Positions 44,659 to 54,600 of a DNA stretch of 64,000 nt are shown piece after piece. Made by a program: the position numbers and the translations under genes. The notes below the pieces were generated by a model. The model had not been told where the DNA came from, did not search any database, and saw nothing but the letters and a program-made list of their open reading frames with translations. Each line of letters begins with the position of its first letter. Positions within the stretch are counted from its first letter, which is position 1. This DNA is from Alteromonas confluentis (GTDB taxonomy: Bacteria; Pseudomonadota; Gammaproteobacteria; Enterobacterales; Alteromonadaceae), in assembly GCF_001757105.1 (NCBI RefSeq), contig NZ_MDHN01000009.1, positions 1 to 64,000 on the forward strand. Direction: 5' to 3'.

Positions 44659-45887
44659 TGATAAAACACGCTAAACATACACTATGTGCCCTTGCTGTGG
44701 CTGCAGTGTGCAGTCCGGCACTGGCTGACAAAAGCAGTGATGCGATACACGAATCGCTGGTGGTAATGGATACTCACCTGGATACGCCTGCGCTGCTGGT
44801 GCAGCCAGGTTTTGACATCATGGAAAGTCATACTTTTGATGATGACTTTTCTCAGGTCGATGTGCCCCGTATGAACAGTGGCGGTCTGGACGGTGGCTTC
44901 TGGGCGATATATTCATCGCAGGGGCCTGTTACCGAAGCGGGCTTCCGGGAGTCGAGAGACACAGCGTTGCTGCGAGCCATGGCTATTCATGAGATGGTTG
45001 CGGCACATCCGGAGACATTCGCGCTGGCCACGGAACCTGAAGATGCCGAAGACATTGCGAAGCAGGGCAAAAAGATTGTGTACATCAGCATGGAAAACGC
45101 CTATCCGCTGGGCGAAGATTTAAGCCTGCTGGAGACGTTCTATAAAATGGGCGTGCGCATGGTCGGGCCGGTGCATTTTAAGAATAACCAGTTTGGTGAC
45201 AGTTCCACCGATCCCAATGGCCAGCAGTATGGTGGTCTGTCCGATCTCGGCAAGGAACTGATTAAGAAAGCCAATCAACTGGGGATGATTCTGGATGCTT
45301 CCCACGCTCATGATGATGTACTCAAAGACATGATTGCGCTGTCGAAAACGCCGGTCATACTGTCTCACTCGGGTACCAAAGCGGTGTATGACCATCCTCG
45401 TAACGTCGATGACCCTCTGCTTAAAAAGCTGGTTGCCAGTGGCGGCGTGATCCATGTAAATGCCTACAGTTCCTACCTGAAGGAATTACCCAACGATCCG
45501 GAGCGGGGGAAAGCTTATGGTGAGCTGTTCAAACAGATGGGCAACATGGCGGAGATGACAGCAGAAGAGATTGCCGCGCTGAAGGCGAAACGCAAGCAAA
45601 TCGATATGGAACATCCGGCCGTGCGCGCCACCTTTGAGGATTACATGGAACACTTCCTTCATATCCTGAAAGTGGCTGGTCCACAGCACACCGGCGTGGG
45701 GGCAGACTGGGATGGCGGTGGCGGCGTCGACAATATGATGGATGTTGCTGCGCTCCCCAAAATTACCGGGCGATTACTGGCGGAAGGATATTCAGAAAAA
45801 GATTTGGCTGATATCTGGGGTAATAATGCATTGCGCTTACTGCAACAGGCTAAAGACTATGCTGAATCTCTGAAAAAGCCTCAATAG
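44658..45887 (+). CDS. Exported membrane dipeptidase-family protein (M19)
   Basis: The 409-residue protein has a signal peptide (ALAVAAVCSPALA) and the renal-dipeptidase fold. Metal ligands seen are the HxD in VMDTHLDTP (~39), the bridging Glu in ISMENAYPL (~145), His in DASHAHDD and His in ILSHSGTKAVYDHPRN. GVGADWDGGGGV near the C-terminus is also typical. The family cleaves dipeptides, including ones with D-residues. It is translationally coupled to the upstream TonB receptor, which suggests outer-membrane import followed by periplasmic cleavage. Confidence 0.92.
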   Translation: MIKHAKHTLCALAVAAVCSPALADKSSDAIHESLVVMDTHLDTPALLVQPGFDIMESHTFDDDFSQVDVPRMNSGGLDGGFWAIYSSQGPVTEAGFRESRDTALLRAMAIHEMVAAHPETFALATEPEDAEDIAKQGKKIVYISMENAYPLGEDLSLLETFYKMGVRMVGPVHFKNNQFGDSSTDPNGQQYGGLSDLGKELIKKANQLGMILDASHAHDDVLKDMIALSKTPVILSHSGTKAVYDHPRNVDDPLLKKLVASGGVIHVNAYSSYLKELPNDPERGKAYGELFKQMGNMAEMTAEEIAALKAKRKQIDMEHPAVRATFEDYMEHFLHILKVAGPQHTGVGADWDGGGGVDNMMDVAALPKITGRLLAEGYSEKDLADIWGNNALRLLQQAKDYAESLKKPQ

Positions 45888-45910
45888 TGATGTAATTGAT
45901 AATTTGATTA

Positions 45911-45934
45911 ACGGGCATCGTCATGGTGTCCGTT
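45911..45934 (+). terminator. Intrinsic terminator after dipeptidase gene
   Basis: ACGGGCATC-GTCATG-GTGTCCGT pairs over about nine bases with two G-U pairs and is followed by TTTTGTATTATTTTT. Confidence 0.7.
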
Positions 45935-46257
45935 TTGTATTATTTTTCCTTTTTACCTGAATCGTAAACCCTGCAAATCGAATACTCAGACAATTCAGCT
46001 TCAAATACTCAGGGTTTATCTCTCTGGTAGAATAAACCGCCTCCTCGTACTTCTTTCTAAGCGGTGTCTGCGCTAAACTGCAAACCAGCAACGACCATGT
46101 CTTCGTCGGTTCACTCTGGCAGCCTGGTGAATACGGCTGTCGCCGCCTCCAGCACATTGCTTAAACTGGAGCTCCGAATCTGACCCATACTGTCTTTTCG
46201 ACAATCGTGTCGTCTGCTGTTTCCGAAACAATGAGTGTTTAATTAGTGAGGGTTGAG
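45935..46257. other. Intergenic region upstream of ilvE
   Basis: This 323-base region separates the dipeptidase terminator from ilvE. A minus-strand 78-codon frame (45921-46157) has no recognisable content and is taken as chance. I see no clear leader peptide or attenuator; the ilvE promoter should lie here. Confidence 0.5.
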
Positions 46258-47325
46258 ATGTCTATTGAAGTGTTGCCTCTGGATGCCGATAAACGCGGCG
46301 AATGTCCCCAGGAGTTTAGTTTTGGCGCAGTATTTTCTGATCACATGTTTCGCCAGGTCTTCGACAAAGGTGTGGGTTGGCATGATGCGCAAATCGTCCC
46401 TTATCAGGCACTTCAATTAGACCCTTCAGCCGCGGTTCTACACTACAGCCAGGAAATCTTTGAGGGATTAAAAGCGTATCGTCGCGAAGACGGTAAGATT
46501 AACCTGTTCCGTCCGGAAGCCAACTGCCGTCGTTTCAACCGCTCAGCGGCACGTATGGTTATGCCTGAGGTGGAAGAAAGCTTACACCTGGAAGCACTGA
46601 AAAAGCTGGTTAAGCTCGATGCAGCCTGGGTGCCTTCTAAAGACGGTTCGTCGCTGTATATTCGTCCGGCGATGATTGCAACCAGCAGCAAGCTGGGTCT
46701 GGGCGCAAGCTCACAATATACCCACTTCATTATCACTGGCCCATCTGGTGCGTACTTCGCTGGCGGCTTTAATCCTATTGCGGTTTATATTACCGATGAA
46801 TACCGTCGCGCAGTGGCTGGTGGTGTCGGTGAAGCGAAAACCGGTGGTAACTATGCGGCCAGCCTGATGGCTTCTGAAAAAGTGGCTGAACTGGGTTACT
46901 CGCAAGTGTTGTGGCTGGATTCAATTCATGGTCAGTACATCGAAGAAGTGGGTGCGATGAACATTTGTTTCGTTTACGAAGGCAAAAAGATTGTTACCCC
47001 TGCGCTTAGTGGCAGTATTTTACCAGGCATTACCCGTGACTCTATTCTGAAACTGGCGCCTACTCTTGGCTACGAAGTCAGTGAAGAACGCATGGATGTG
47101 AATCAGGTTGTGGCTGATATCGAATCAGGCAAAATCACTGAAGTGTTTGGCTGTGGCACCGCGGCAGTTATCTCTCCAGTAGGTAAACTGTGCTTTATGC
47201 AAAAAGATTACGTAGTAAATAACAACGAATCAGGCCCTGTTTCCAAGCATCTATACGACCAGTTAACCGGTATTCAGTACGGTAAAATTGAAGACCCGTT
47301 CGGCTGGATCACTACCATCGATTAA
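46258..47325 (+). CDS. ilvE: Branched-chain amino-acid aminotransferase
   Basis: The 355-residue fold-IV PLP aminotransferase is of the longer (eukaryote-like, group II) BCAT type rather than the 309-residue E. coli form. Seen are FGAVFSDHMF, ALQLDPSAAVLHYSQEIFEGLKAYR (in pieces), FRPEANCRRFNRSAARM, the PLP Lys in VGEAKTGGNYAASL (~200), LWLDSIHGQYIEEVGAMN and GTAAVISPVG. It makes or breaks leucine, isoleucine and valine with 2-oxoglutarate. The start at 46258 has GAGGG about 8 bases upstream. A terminator follows; it appears to be a single-gene unit. Confidence 0.95.
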   Translation: MSIEVLPLDADKRGECPQEFSFGAVFSDHMFRQVFDKGVGWHDAQIVPYQALQLDPSAAVLHYSQEIFEGLKAYRREDGKINLFRPEANCRRFNRSAARMVMPEVEESLHLEALKKLVKLDAAWVPSKDGSSLYIRPAMIATSSKLGLGASSQYTHFIITGPSGAYFAGGFNPIAVYITDEYRRAVAGGVGEAKTGGNYAASLMASEKVAELGYSQVLWLDSIHGQYIEEVGAMNICFVYEGKKIVTPALSGSILPGITRDSILKLAPTLGYEVSEERMDVNQVVADIESGKITEVFGCGTAAVISPVGKLCFMQKDYVVNNNESGPVSKHLYDQLTGIQYGKIEDPFGWITTID

Positions 47326-47345
47326 ACGATGGTTATGCATTAACA

Positions 47346-47370
47346 ATGGCGCCTGATGGGCGCCATTTTT
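47346..47370 (+). terminator. Intrinsic terminator after ilvE
   Basis: ATGGCGCC-TGATG-GGCGCCAT is followed by TTTTTGTTTT, 21 bases after the ilvE stop. Confidence 0.92.
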
Positions 47371-47446
47371 GTTTTCGCTGAACAAGCGCAATGAAAAACG
47401 CGTCGGAACATTGTACGCTGACAAAATTGAAAAAAGAGGATGTTTT

Positions 47447-47917
47447 ATGAGAACCGGATTATGTGTTGCTGCGGCGAGCTTGCTGCTGCTTTCGGGTTGT
47501 TCCGACAATGAGGTGGGTGATGTGTCGTTGGGCTTATTTACCACCAAAGACATTAAAATTGACTCGCTGACCGACCCGGGTATTCCCGGCGTGACTTGTC
47601 ATGTGGCGAGCATCGAAGCGAACTTGAGTCTGGCTGATCCATCGGATAGTTCAATTTCTTGCCGTCAAACCGGCGACATTACGCCCGCCATGCTGGCAGA
47701 GATTGATAAATCGGACTCTGGTGAAGTGATATTCCGTAAGTCGAAAAGTGTGCTGTTTAAGAATATGAAAATCCGCCGGATCCTCGATAGGAAAAGTCAG
47801 ACATTGATGTACCTCGCGTATTCCACCAAGGAAACATCGGGAAGCTTCAAGCACAGTTTGTCGACAGTGCCACTGTGGGGCACCAGTGCTTATCAAACGC
47901 AGCCGATGCAGGATTAA
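47447..47917 (+). CDS. creA: CreA family lipoprotein
   Basis: The 156-residue protein has a lipoprotein signal (LLLLSGCSDN, Cys ~16). The CreA family body shows GDVSLGLFTTKDIKIDSLTDPGIPGVTCHVASIEANLSLADPSDSSISCRQTG in pieces, and SKSVLFKNMKIRRILDRKSQTLMYLAYSTK. CreA is widespread in gammaproteobacteria and its function is not established. E. coli CreA lies in creABCD; no creBC is here. The start at 47447 has GAGG 7 bases upstream. Confidence 0.92.
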   Translation: MRTGLCVAAASLLLLSGCSDNEVGDVSLGLFTTKDIKIDSLTDPGIPGVTCHVASIEANLSLADPSDSSISCRQTGDITPAMLAEIDKSDSGEVIFRKSKSVLFKNMKIRRILDRKSQTLMYLAYSTKETSGSFKHSLSTVPLWGTSAYQTQPMQD

Positions 47918-48027
47918 TCTGCGTCTGACTAACGGCATGATAATTGGGGCGTTTTGCCGTTAAGATACAGGCGAAGCCTGCTATTATGGCGCCCCGATTT
48001 ATTCTTCCAATTTCTTCAGGCAATTAC

Positions 48028-49134
48028 ATGTATCAGAATTTTCAGGCCGAGCTAGACTGGGCAACCCTTCATATGACCCGTACTCGCGACGCGTTGGCGG
48101 CACTTCCCGACCTTAGCGGCGTTCGCCTTGCCTGTAACATGCACCTTGATCTGAAAATGGCGCCGCTGGTGGCGGGTCTATTGGATAGAGGCTGCGAAAT
48201 ATTTCTCACAACCTGTAACCCGACAACTGTGCAAGATGACGTTGTTGCTTATTTGGTGGAAAAAGGTGCAGCGGCTCACGCCTGGCGCGATATGAGCGAC
48301 GCCGACTGGTCTGAATCTTTCAATAAGGCGCTGGCATGGCAGCCAACGCACCTGTGTGAAATGGGCGCAGATTTAACTACCCGTCTGCACGAGAACGATG
48401 CATCAACCACGGTAAAAGCAGGCCTTGAAGCCACCGGTTCCGGTATCACGCGGTTAGGTGGTGTAGCCCCCCGTTACCCGATTTTTAACTGGGACGATTT
48501 GCCAGTAAAAGAAGGCCTGCATAATCGCCACATGGTGGGATTAAGTGCCTGGCAGACCTTCTTCCAGACTACCCACCTCACGCTGCATGAAAAGACTGTT
48601 GTGGTTATCGGTTATGGGCTGGTGGGTCAAGGCGTAGCAGCATCGGCCAAAGCGTTTGGTGCGCAGGTGCAGGTAGCCGAACTCGATCCAGCCCGTGCTC
48701 TGCAGGCGAAGTACGATGGCTGGCCGGTGGTGAGTCTCGATGATGCCGCGAAAGAGGCGGATGTAATTGCCACCGCCACCGGCGCGGCTGGGGTAGTAAG
48801 CGCGCGCCATCTGGATAGGCTTAAAGATGGCGCTTTTGTTCTGAACGTTGGGCACGTGGCCAAAGAAATCGATGTGGCTTACCTGAAAGCCAATAGTACT
48901 GAATCTCTTCCTATGCCTTATGTGAATGCTTACAACCGTAACGGTAAAACGGTATTTCTGCTTGCCGATGGTTCTATGTTTAACCTGACTGCCGGATATG
49001 GCGACAGCATCAACGCATTCGATGTGACACTGGCCGTGATGGCGGCAGGTATTGGATTTATCGTCAGAGAGGGAGAGCAGTCAGAGAACGGTTTGTATCT
49101 GCTGCCTGAGACGGCATGGAAGAAAGTGCTGTGA
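48028..49134 (+). CDS. S-adenosylhomocysteine hydrolase-like NAD-binding protein
   Basis: The 368-residue protein resembles AdoHcy hydrolase but is shorter than the usual 430-470. Matching parts are CNPTTVQDDVVAYLVEKG, LCEMGADLTTRLHE, GSGITRLGGVAPRYPIFNWDD, the Rossmann motif VVVIGYGLVGQGVAASAKAFGAQV in pieces, and VLNVGHVAKEIDV. The C-terminal YHxP-type dimerisation tail is replaced. By hand alignment the catalytic Lys/Asp pair (KFDN in true enzymes) reads GLHN here, so the usual chemistry may be lost. The start at 48028 has CAGG about 8 bases upstream. It may be a divergent enzyme or a binding protein. Confidence 0.8.
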   Translation: MYQNFQAELDWATLHMTRTRDALAALPDLSGVRLACNMHLDLKMAPLVAGLLDRGCEIFLTTCNPTTVQDDVVAYLVEKGAAAHAWRDMSDADWSESFNKALAWQPTHLCEMGADLTTRLHENDASTTVKAGLEATGSGITRLGGVAPRYPIFNWDDLPVKEGLHNRHMVGLSAWQTFFQTTHLTLHEKTVVVIGYGLVGQGVAASAKAFGAQVQVAELDPARALQAKYDGWPVVSLDDAAKEADVIATATGAAGVVSARHLDRLKDGAFVLNVGHVAKEIDVAYLKANSTESLPMPYVNAYNRNGKTVFLLADGSMFNLTAGYGDSINAFDVTLAVMAAGIGFIVREGEQSENGLYLLPETAWKKVL

Positions 49135-49332
49135 TAACGTGCCACTGTTTTATGCACAGTCGGAGCTGGAGTTCGGTCACAACTAAGAATTGATATTTGG
49201 TGAAAATATAAAGATTTTAATTTACTGATTAAAAAGGTTTTTTATTTTTTCTCACACAAATTTAGTTTTTTCTGTCACATATTCACCGGTTGGCGTTTCT
49301 CTTCTATGTACTTTCACTCAAAGGAAATCATA

Positions 49333-50241
49333 ATGAAACGTCTCTATCCACCTCACCGCTTTGCAGCTGCTCTTTCATTCACCATGGGGGCTTGGCTGCT
49401 GACATCCTCAGTTGCTGCAAGCCCAGACACTGAGTCTCATACTAACGTTATTCATGTCGATGAGTATGGGGTTGGTACGCCTGTAATCCTCATTCCCGGC
49501 CTCATGTCAGACGGTACTGTCTGGCAATCAACCGTGGATGAATTGCAAAAAGACCACAAGGTATACGTTATCAATGTAGCTGGTTTTGGCCGTACGCCTG
49601 TAGCGCCGGATACCACTCTGGAAAATGTTGAACATGCCGTGGCTGATTACTTGGTGTCACATCAGATAGACAATCCCGTTGTCATCGGTCACAGCATGGG
49701 CGGCTTTCTGGCTATGGCGCTGGCGGTAAACCCTGACGTGGAAATCAGTAAAGCAATTTCTGTTGATGGGCTGCCGTATATCGGGGCCATCTTTACTGGC
49801 AGTAATGATGTGAGTGTTGAAATGCTGGCACCACAAGCATCGCAGATTCGCGGTATGTACGCGGCAATGAGCAGAGAGCAGTTTGAAGGGCAAACCCGAA
49901 TGGGTCTGTCGCGACAGAGTGCTTCTGAAGCCGGGCATCAGAAGGTGATAGAGTTCGCCAGTACGTCCGATCCGGCCACTGTTGGGCAAATCATGTATGA
50001 TTTAATGAGTCGTGATTTACGAGAAGCTCTGCGTGAAACCGATACCCCCATCGTTTTGCTGGGCGCATCAGGTGGCTTTCAGGATGCACAGAGAAAACAG
50101 TCTGTCGAAAAAATGTATGAACAGCAACTTGCGAGTGTGCCCAGTGCTACGGTAAAAATGAACACTCAGTCCCTTCATTTTATCATGTACGACGATCCGG
50201 CATGGCTGAAAGAACAGATTAACCACTTTATCAAGGAATGA
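49333..50241 (+). CDS. Exported alpha/beta hydrolase
   Basis: The 302-residue protein has a signal peptide (ALSFTMGAWLLTSSVAAS). The alpha/beta-hydrolase core shows ILIPGLMSDGTVWQ (oxyanion), VINVAGFGRTPVAPD, the nucleophile elbow VIGHSMGGFLAMAL (Ser ~121) and IVLLGASGGFQDAQ, with the final His in SLHFIMYDDP. The start at 49333 has AAGGAAA upstream. Its stop overlaps the next start by ATGA, linking it to an ECF-like sigma factor, an unusual partner. Substrate unknown. Confidence 0.9.
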   Translation: MKRLYPPHRFAAALSFTMGAWLLTSSVAASPDTESHTNVIHVDEYGVGTPVILIPGLMSDGTVWQSTVDELQKDHKVYVINVAGFGRTPVAPDTTLENVEHAVADYLVSHQIDNPVVIGHSMGGFLAMALAVNPDVEISKAISVDGLPYIGAIFTGSNDVSVEMLAPQASQIRGMYAAMSREQFEGQTRMGLSRQSASEAGHQKVIEFASTSDPATVGQIMYDLMSRDLREALRETDTPIVLLGASGGFQDAQRKQSVEKMYEQQLASVPSATVKMNTQSLHFIMYDDPAWLKEQINHFIKE

Positions 50242-51362
50242 TCATGAGTGTGCAAATCGCCGAACAAGACGTACTACTGGCCATGAAAGGTGACAACAAC
50301 GCCTTCACGCGTCTTATCCAGGCCACTCGAAATACCATCAGCAGCATCGCCCTGGCGATTGTGAAAGATCTCGATGCCAGTGAGGAAGTGGCACAGCAGG
50401 TGTATATTCAGTGCTGGCAGAAACTGAACACGCTGAAAAGCCCGTCCAGCTTTCTGCCTTGGTTAAGACAGTCTACACGCTATGCCGCGTTCAATTATCT
50501 TCGGGATAACCGGGTTACCGACAGAGTTGGAGGCGACGAGGCTGACTTACTTTTTTCCCAATTTTGTCAGGATGACGGCGATTCTGAAACGGTGTTAAGT
50601 CGAAGCCAACAGGCGCAAATTCTTGCAAGGGTAGTTGACGACTTGCCGGAAGAAACCCGAGAAATTGTCCTGTTGTATTATCGGGAGGAGCAGTCGAGCG
50701 CACAGGTGGCAACATTGTTGTCAATTTCGGATGCATCGGTTCGCCAACAACTAAGTCGGGCACGCCAAACGCTAAAAGGAAAACTGCTGGATAAATCCGG
50801 TGCACTTATTTTATCGACAGCGCCCACACTGACTATCAGTTCAGTACTTGTCGCTAGTGCGGGCATCAGTTCGCCCGCTCAGGCAGCCACTGTTTCAAGT
50901 GCAAGTTCGTCAACAGCCATGAAGGGCGGTTTGATAGGAGCACTCCAGTGGATATTCAGTGGCGCCATGTTGGCTACATTTGCCGGTTTAATCGCGGTTT
51001 ACCTGAGTGCAGAAATTCCTTTGCGTCGCATGCGAAACGAAGGTCGAAAAGTAGCGCTGAGAAAAGAGCGTAAGCGCACCATGATAGGCATCGTTATCAC
51101 CGGCGTTTTGCTGACCGCTGCCTATGAATTCACTTCGGGGTGGGTATTCCCTATTGTGGCCTACGAACTCATGATGGTTGTGATTTTCGTACAAACCCGC
51201 AAAACGCAAATCATTATCGCTGCCGATGAAAATACGAGAGGCAAAAAAGCGTTGTCGGTTTTCGGTTCCTGCTCCGGTACTTTCTGGCTTCTTACAGGAA
51301 TAACTCTGGGTAATCTTGGGATGATCGCGGGACTGTATACAAGTGGGAGGGCGCTCTGGTAA
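50238..51362 (+). CDS. ECF-type sigma factor with C-terminal membrane domain
   Basis: The 374-residue protein contains sigma region 2 (~15-90: AFTRLIQATRNTISSIALAIVKDLDASEEVAQQVYIQCWQKL in pieces, SFLPWLRQSTRYAAFNYLRDN). Region 4 is at ~130-185: LPEETREIVLLYYREEQSSAQVATLLSISDASVRQQLSRARQTLKGKL, in pieces. A linker follows, and residues ~225-370 hold about four hydrophobic helices. ECF factors are normally about 180-200 residues. The membrane part may hold it at the membrane like a built-in anti-sigma (inference). It overlaps the exported hydrolase gene by 4 bases; an alternative start is 50244. The giant membrane protein gene follows 238 bases later. Confidence 0.87.
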   Translation: MIMSVQIAEQDVLLAMKGDNNAFTRLIQATRNTISSIALAIVKDLDASEEVAQQVYIQCWQKLNTLKSPSSFLPWLRQSTRYAAFNYLRDNRVTDRVGGDEADLLFSQFCQDDGDSETVLSRSQQAQILARVVDDLPEETREIVLLYYREEQSSAQVATLLSISDASVRQQLSRARQTLKGKLLDKSGALILSTAPTLTISSVLVASAGISSPAQAATVSSASSSTAMKGGLIGALQWIFSGAMLATFAGLIAVYLSAEIPLRRMRNEGRKVALRKERKRTMIGIVITGVLLTAAYEFTSGWVFPIVAYELMMVVIFVQTRKTQIIIAADENTRGKKALSVFGSCSGTFWLLTGITLGNLGMIAGLYTSGRALW

Positions 51363-51600
51363 AGTGCCTGACCCAAATTAATATTCATAGGTAACTCCTC
51401 AGCTATAAGCATCGTATTGCTCGTTTTCTAGCGTTATGGGGTGTTTATATTTGTTTTTATATCGCTTTTTTCTTATTGAAAGAGAGTAATGTGAACGCTA
51501 TGATGAGATTAATTTTTATACAATTATTCAGTTATAACGTTTAGTGGTTACTGCAGTTCGACTTCGATAGGATGTGACGTTATTAAAGCAAGGATGCTTT

Positions 51601-54600
51601 ATGACACCGCTTAAGCGAAACCTCTCCCGCCTTATATTTATCATATTAGTTCTGCTTGTAGGCAGTGTCATTTTCGGTGTTATCTATTTTCTGAAAATGG
51701 AGAGGAATGAAGATGTTCTCAATACACTATATTTTCGGGAATTGCAGCAGATAGAAGGGACTATTGCTCGAACCCTACAAAAGGTAGAGAAAACTTCTGA
51801 TTACTCGTTGCCCAATAAGTTTAATATTGAAAACGTCGAGCTAAAAGATGTTGAAAAAAAAAGTACGTCGGCAATTCGCTCTCTTAGTACGTCTGCAAAT
51901 GAGCTTCGCGACTTACAAGTCTTAGATGTATCTGTTGAGGTAGGTTTTGAAGACAAATACAAAAACAGATATGAAATAGAGAAAACTAACTCTCAATTTG
52001 CTTTTTTTATACCGAGCTATGATAAAGCCATATTTGAACAATCGGTATATTACGGTGCAAACACTAAACTTAAACTTACCCTCCAAAGCAGTATTCAGTA
52101 TGTACTGAGTCAACGGCTTAATCGATTTCAAACTGTCGCGCTTGTAGAAGATAGCGGTGAAGTCAAAAGCGTGGTGAATAACGCAACGAAGTTAGTTAAT
52201 GACCCTGAGTTATTTTTTAAGGATATAGGTAATCTTGTACCAGAACTCTATGCTAATGGCAGCGAAAAAAATATAGACGAAGCTGTTTCGGATCGGGTGC
52301 GCCTCTCCGGTACGCGATACAACGACGTTCAATTCGATGACACAACCTATCGCATTTATCTTCATCCATTAACCAGCAAAGGTAAAAGCGTTGAAGGTAA
52401 ATATTACTATTTAGTTGGGGCAGTTAAAAAGAAACTAATCACCTCCCAGAAACTGAAATTGCCGCCAGATATGTTGATGTGGCTGATTTTAGCGTTATTG
52501 TTCCTTATTGCGATTATCCCACTACTCAAGCTTAGATTTATCAGTGAAACTTATTCAATTCAGCCAGGAGATAAAAGTCAAATCGTCCTAGGACTTATCG
52601 TGGCTGTAGGCATTGTTACCATTGGACTCTCCCAACAGTTGTTTCAGGACTATCTGATCGAGGTGAAAGAGAAGCAGTTAAAGACTATCTATCGTGATAT
52701 GCGTCAAGATGTCACTAAAGAGGTAAAGCAAGTTCTGGGTATAACACGAAGATTAGCTATTGCGAGGGAACAACCCACAGAAGAGCATCCATTGCTCGGC
52801 CCTTTAACTTACAAGAAAAATAATCTTAAATCCTGGGGTGAATTTTTAAGGGATAAATATAATTATATTCCTGAGCAATATTTACTAATACCCGCACTCA
52901 ACATTGTAAATGCGTATGGTTTTTTAGGAACATGTTTTAATCACAATAAAATCATTGATAGAACTAAAAAAGAAAAAATTAAGCCGGATATAAAGCTTGA
53001 AAATACAGTATACACAAGCTTTCTTAGCACGCAGTTACTCGGAAATTCAGTGGAAGGCCGCAAAAACTGCTCGTTCCTGGAAGCCTTATCCTCTCTTGGT
53101 GCTGATGGGAAAGTGGTTAAAGATAAATTAACGCCATTTTTATACCTCTCTGAAAAGCTGGTGAACACGAGCTTATTGGACCTTTCTGACAGAGAGTACT
53201 TTAAAGCGGCTATGCGCGAAGAGTATTGGAGCATGAAGCTTGATGGAATAGATATGCAGAACGTATTTATGGAGCGGATTTTCAATATTGAGGATGGGCG
53301 TCGGAATCTAATGTTCACAATCCCACCAATAAAACGTTCTCATGAAGAAATAGAGAGTGGTCAAGACGAAGTAAAAATGCATTTTGCAGGTACAAGATTA
53401 TCATCACTTGTTGATCGCATTTTACCAAAGCATTTTGGATTTGCAGTTATCGACGAACAAGGTGATGTTATTTTTCACAGTGATGATTCGCTAAGTCTCG
53501 TGGAGAATTTCTTTATTGAAACTAGCCAAAATGCATTATTGAGAGCGGCAACGACATCTATTTCAAATCAGAGTGTTCCCGTTAATCTGGAATATAAGGG
53601 AGTACCTCATAAGGCGGTTGTAGGGTCTCTACTAGAGCCCTCAGCGTCGAACAATGCACCTTGGCATCTTGTTGTTTTTTTCGATCCGACGGAACTACAA
53701 ACTATTAATATGGTGATGGTCTTTACAACGGTCTTTATTTTTTTACTGACTATTATTCCTGGCTTTATAATTTTCCGATATCTGACTATTCAACGATTCT
53801 GGCAGGATTTGTGTTATTACAACCGCCACAAACAAATGTGTTACTTGGGCGGCACGATCCTAACATTTGCGACAGGTCTTTTTATTATTTCGCTAATGGG
53901 TATAGTGGTCAGCCTGGTAGGCAGGCTACTTCTCTGGTCCGTGATGTCAGCGGTACTGGCTTCACTGGTCATCTACTGCTGGCAACTACGTTACAATATG
54001 TATTATTGGTGGCGACAGCCACTTATCGCTTTCACAGGCCTTTGCATTCCGGTTTTGCTCGCAGTATTTATTTCCTGGAGAGAGTTCTACACAATTATTC
54101 CTGAAAACCAAATTAGTGCACTTATAGGAATTGTTCTCCTTATTTCAGCATGCAGTATATTACTGAAAAGAAGTCAGTGTAAATTATGGGAAAGCCCTCT
54201 GATTAATTTCTTATGTGCTAAATTGCTGCTTTCCCTTTGTTTATTGGCTTTGACTATTATCTTTTTATTCAGAAGCTGGCAATTTGGCATAGTAATATGT
54301 TTAGGGCTCGTTTTGTGGTGGGTCATTAGTAGAAAAAATAAAAATGCCAGCCGACCCGAATCAACATTTTCAAGAGAGAAAACACGATTTTCGACAAGCT
54401 ACGTCTGGTTTTTAGCTAGTCTTTTTTATTTTGCTGGTAGTGTGCCGGCATCAATAATTACCTTTAGCGCTCATGATTACTTACTATCAAGGCAAGCTCA
54501 GTTTGAAGAGCAAGCGCTAAAAAGTGAAATTAGTAAGAAAGACGAAGTGTTTGCTAGTTATATTCGTTTTCTGACCGGCGATGCCTGTGAAACCCAAACC

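Noticed and set aside
45921..46157. 78-codon minus-strand frame upstream of ilvE
   Set aside because: It overlaps the dipeptidase terminator and shows no family features.
47371..48027. SAH or SAM riboswitch before the AdoHcy hydrolase-like gene
   Set aside because: The space is mostly taken by creA; the remaining 110 bases show no matching stems.
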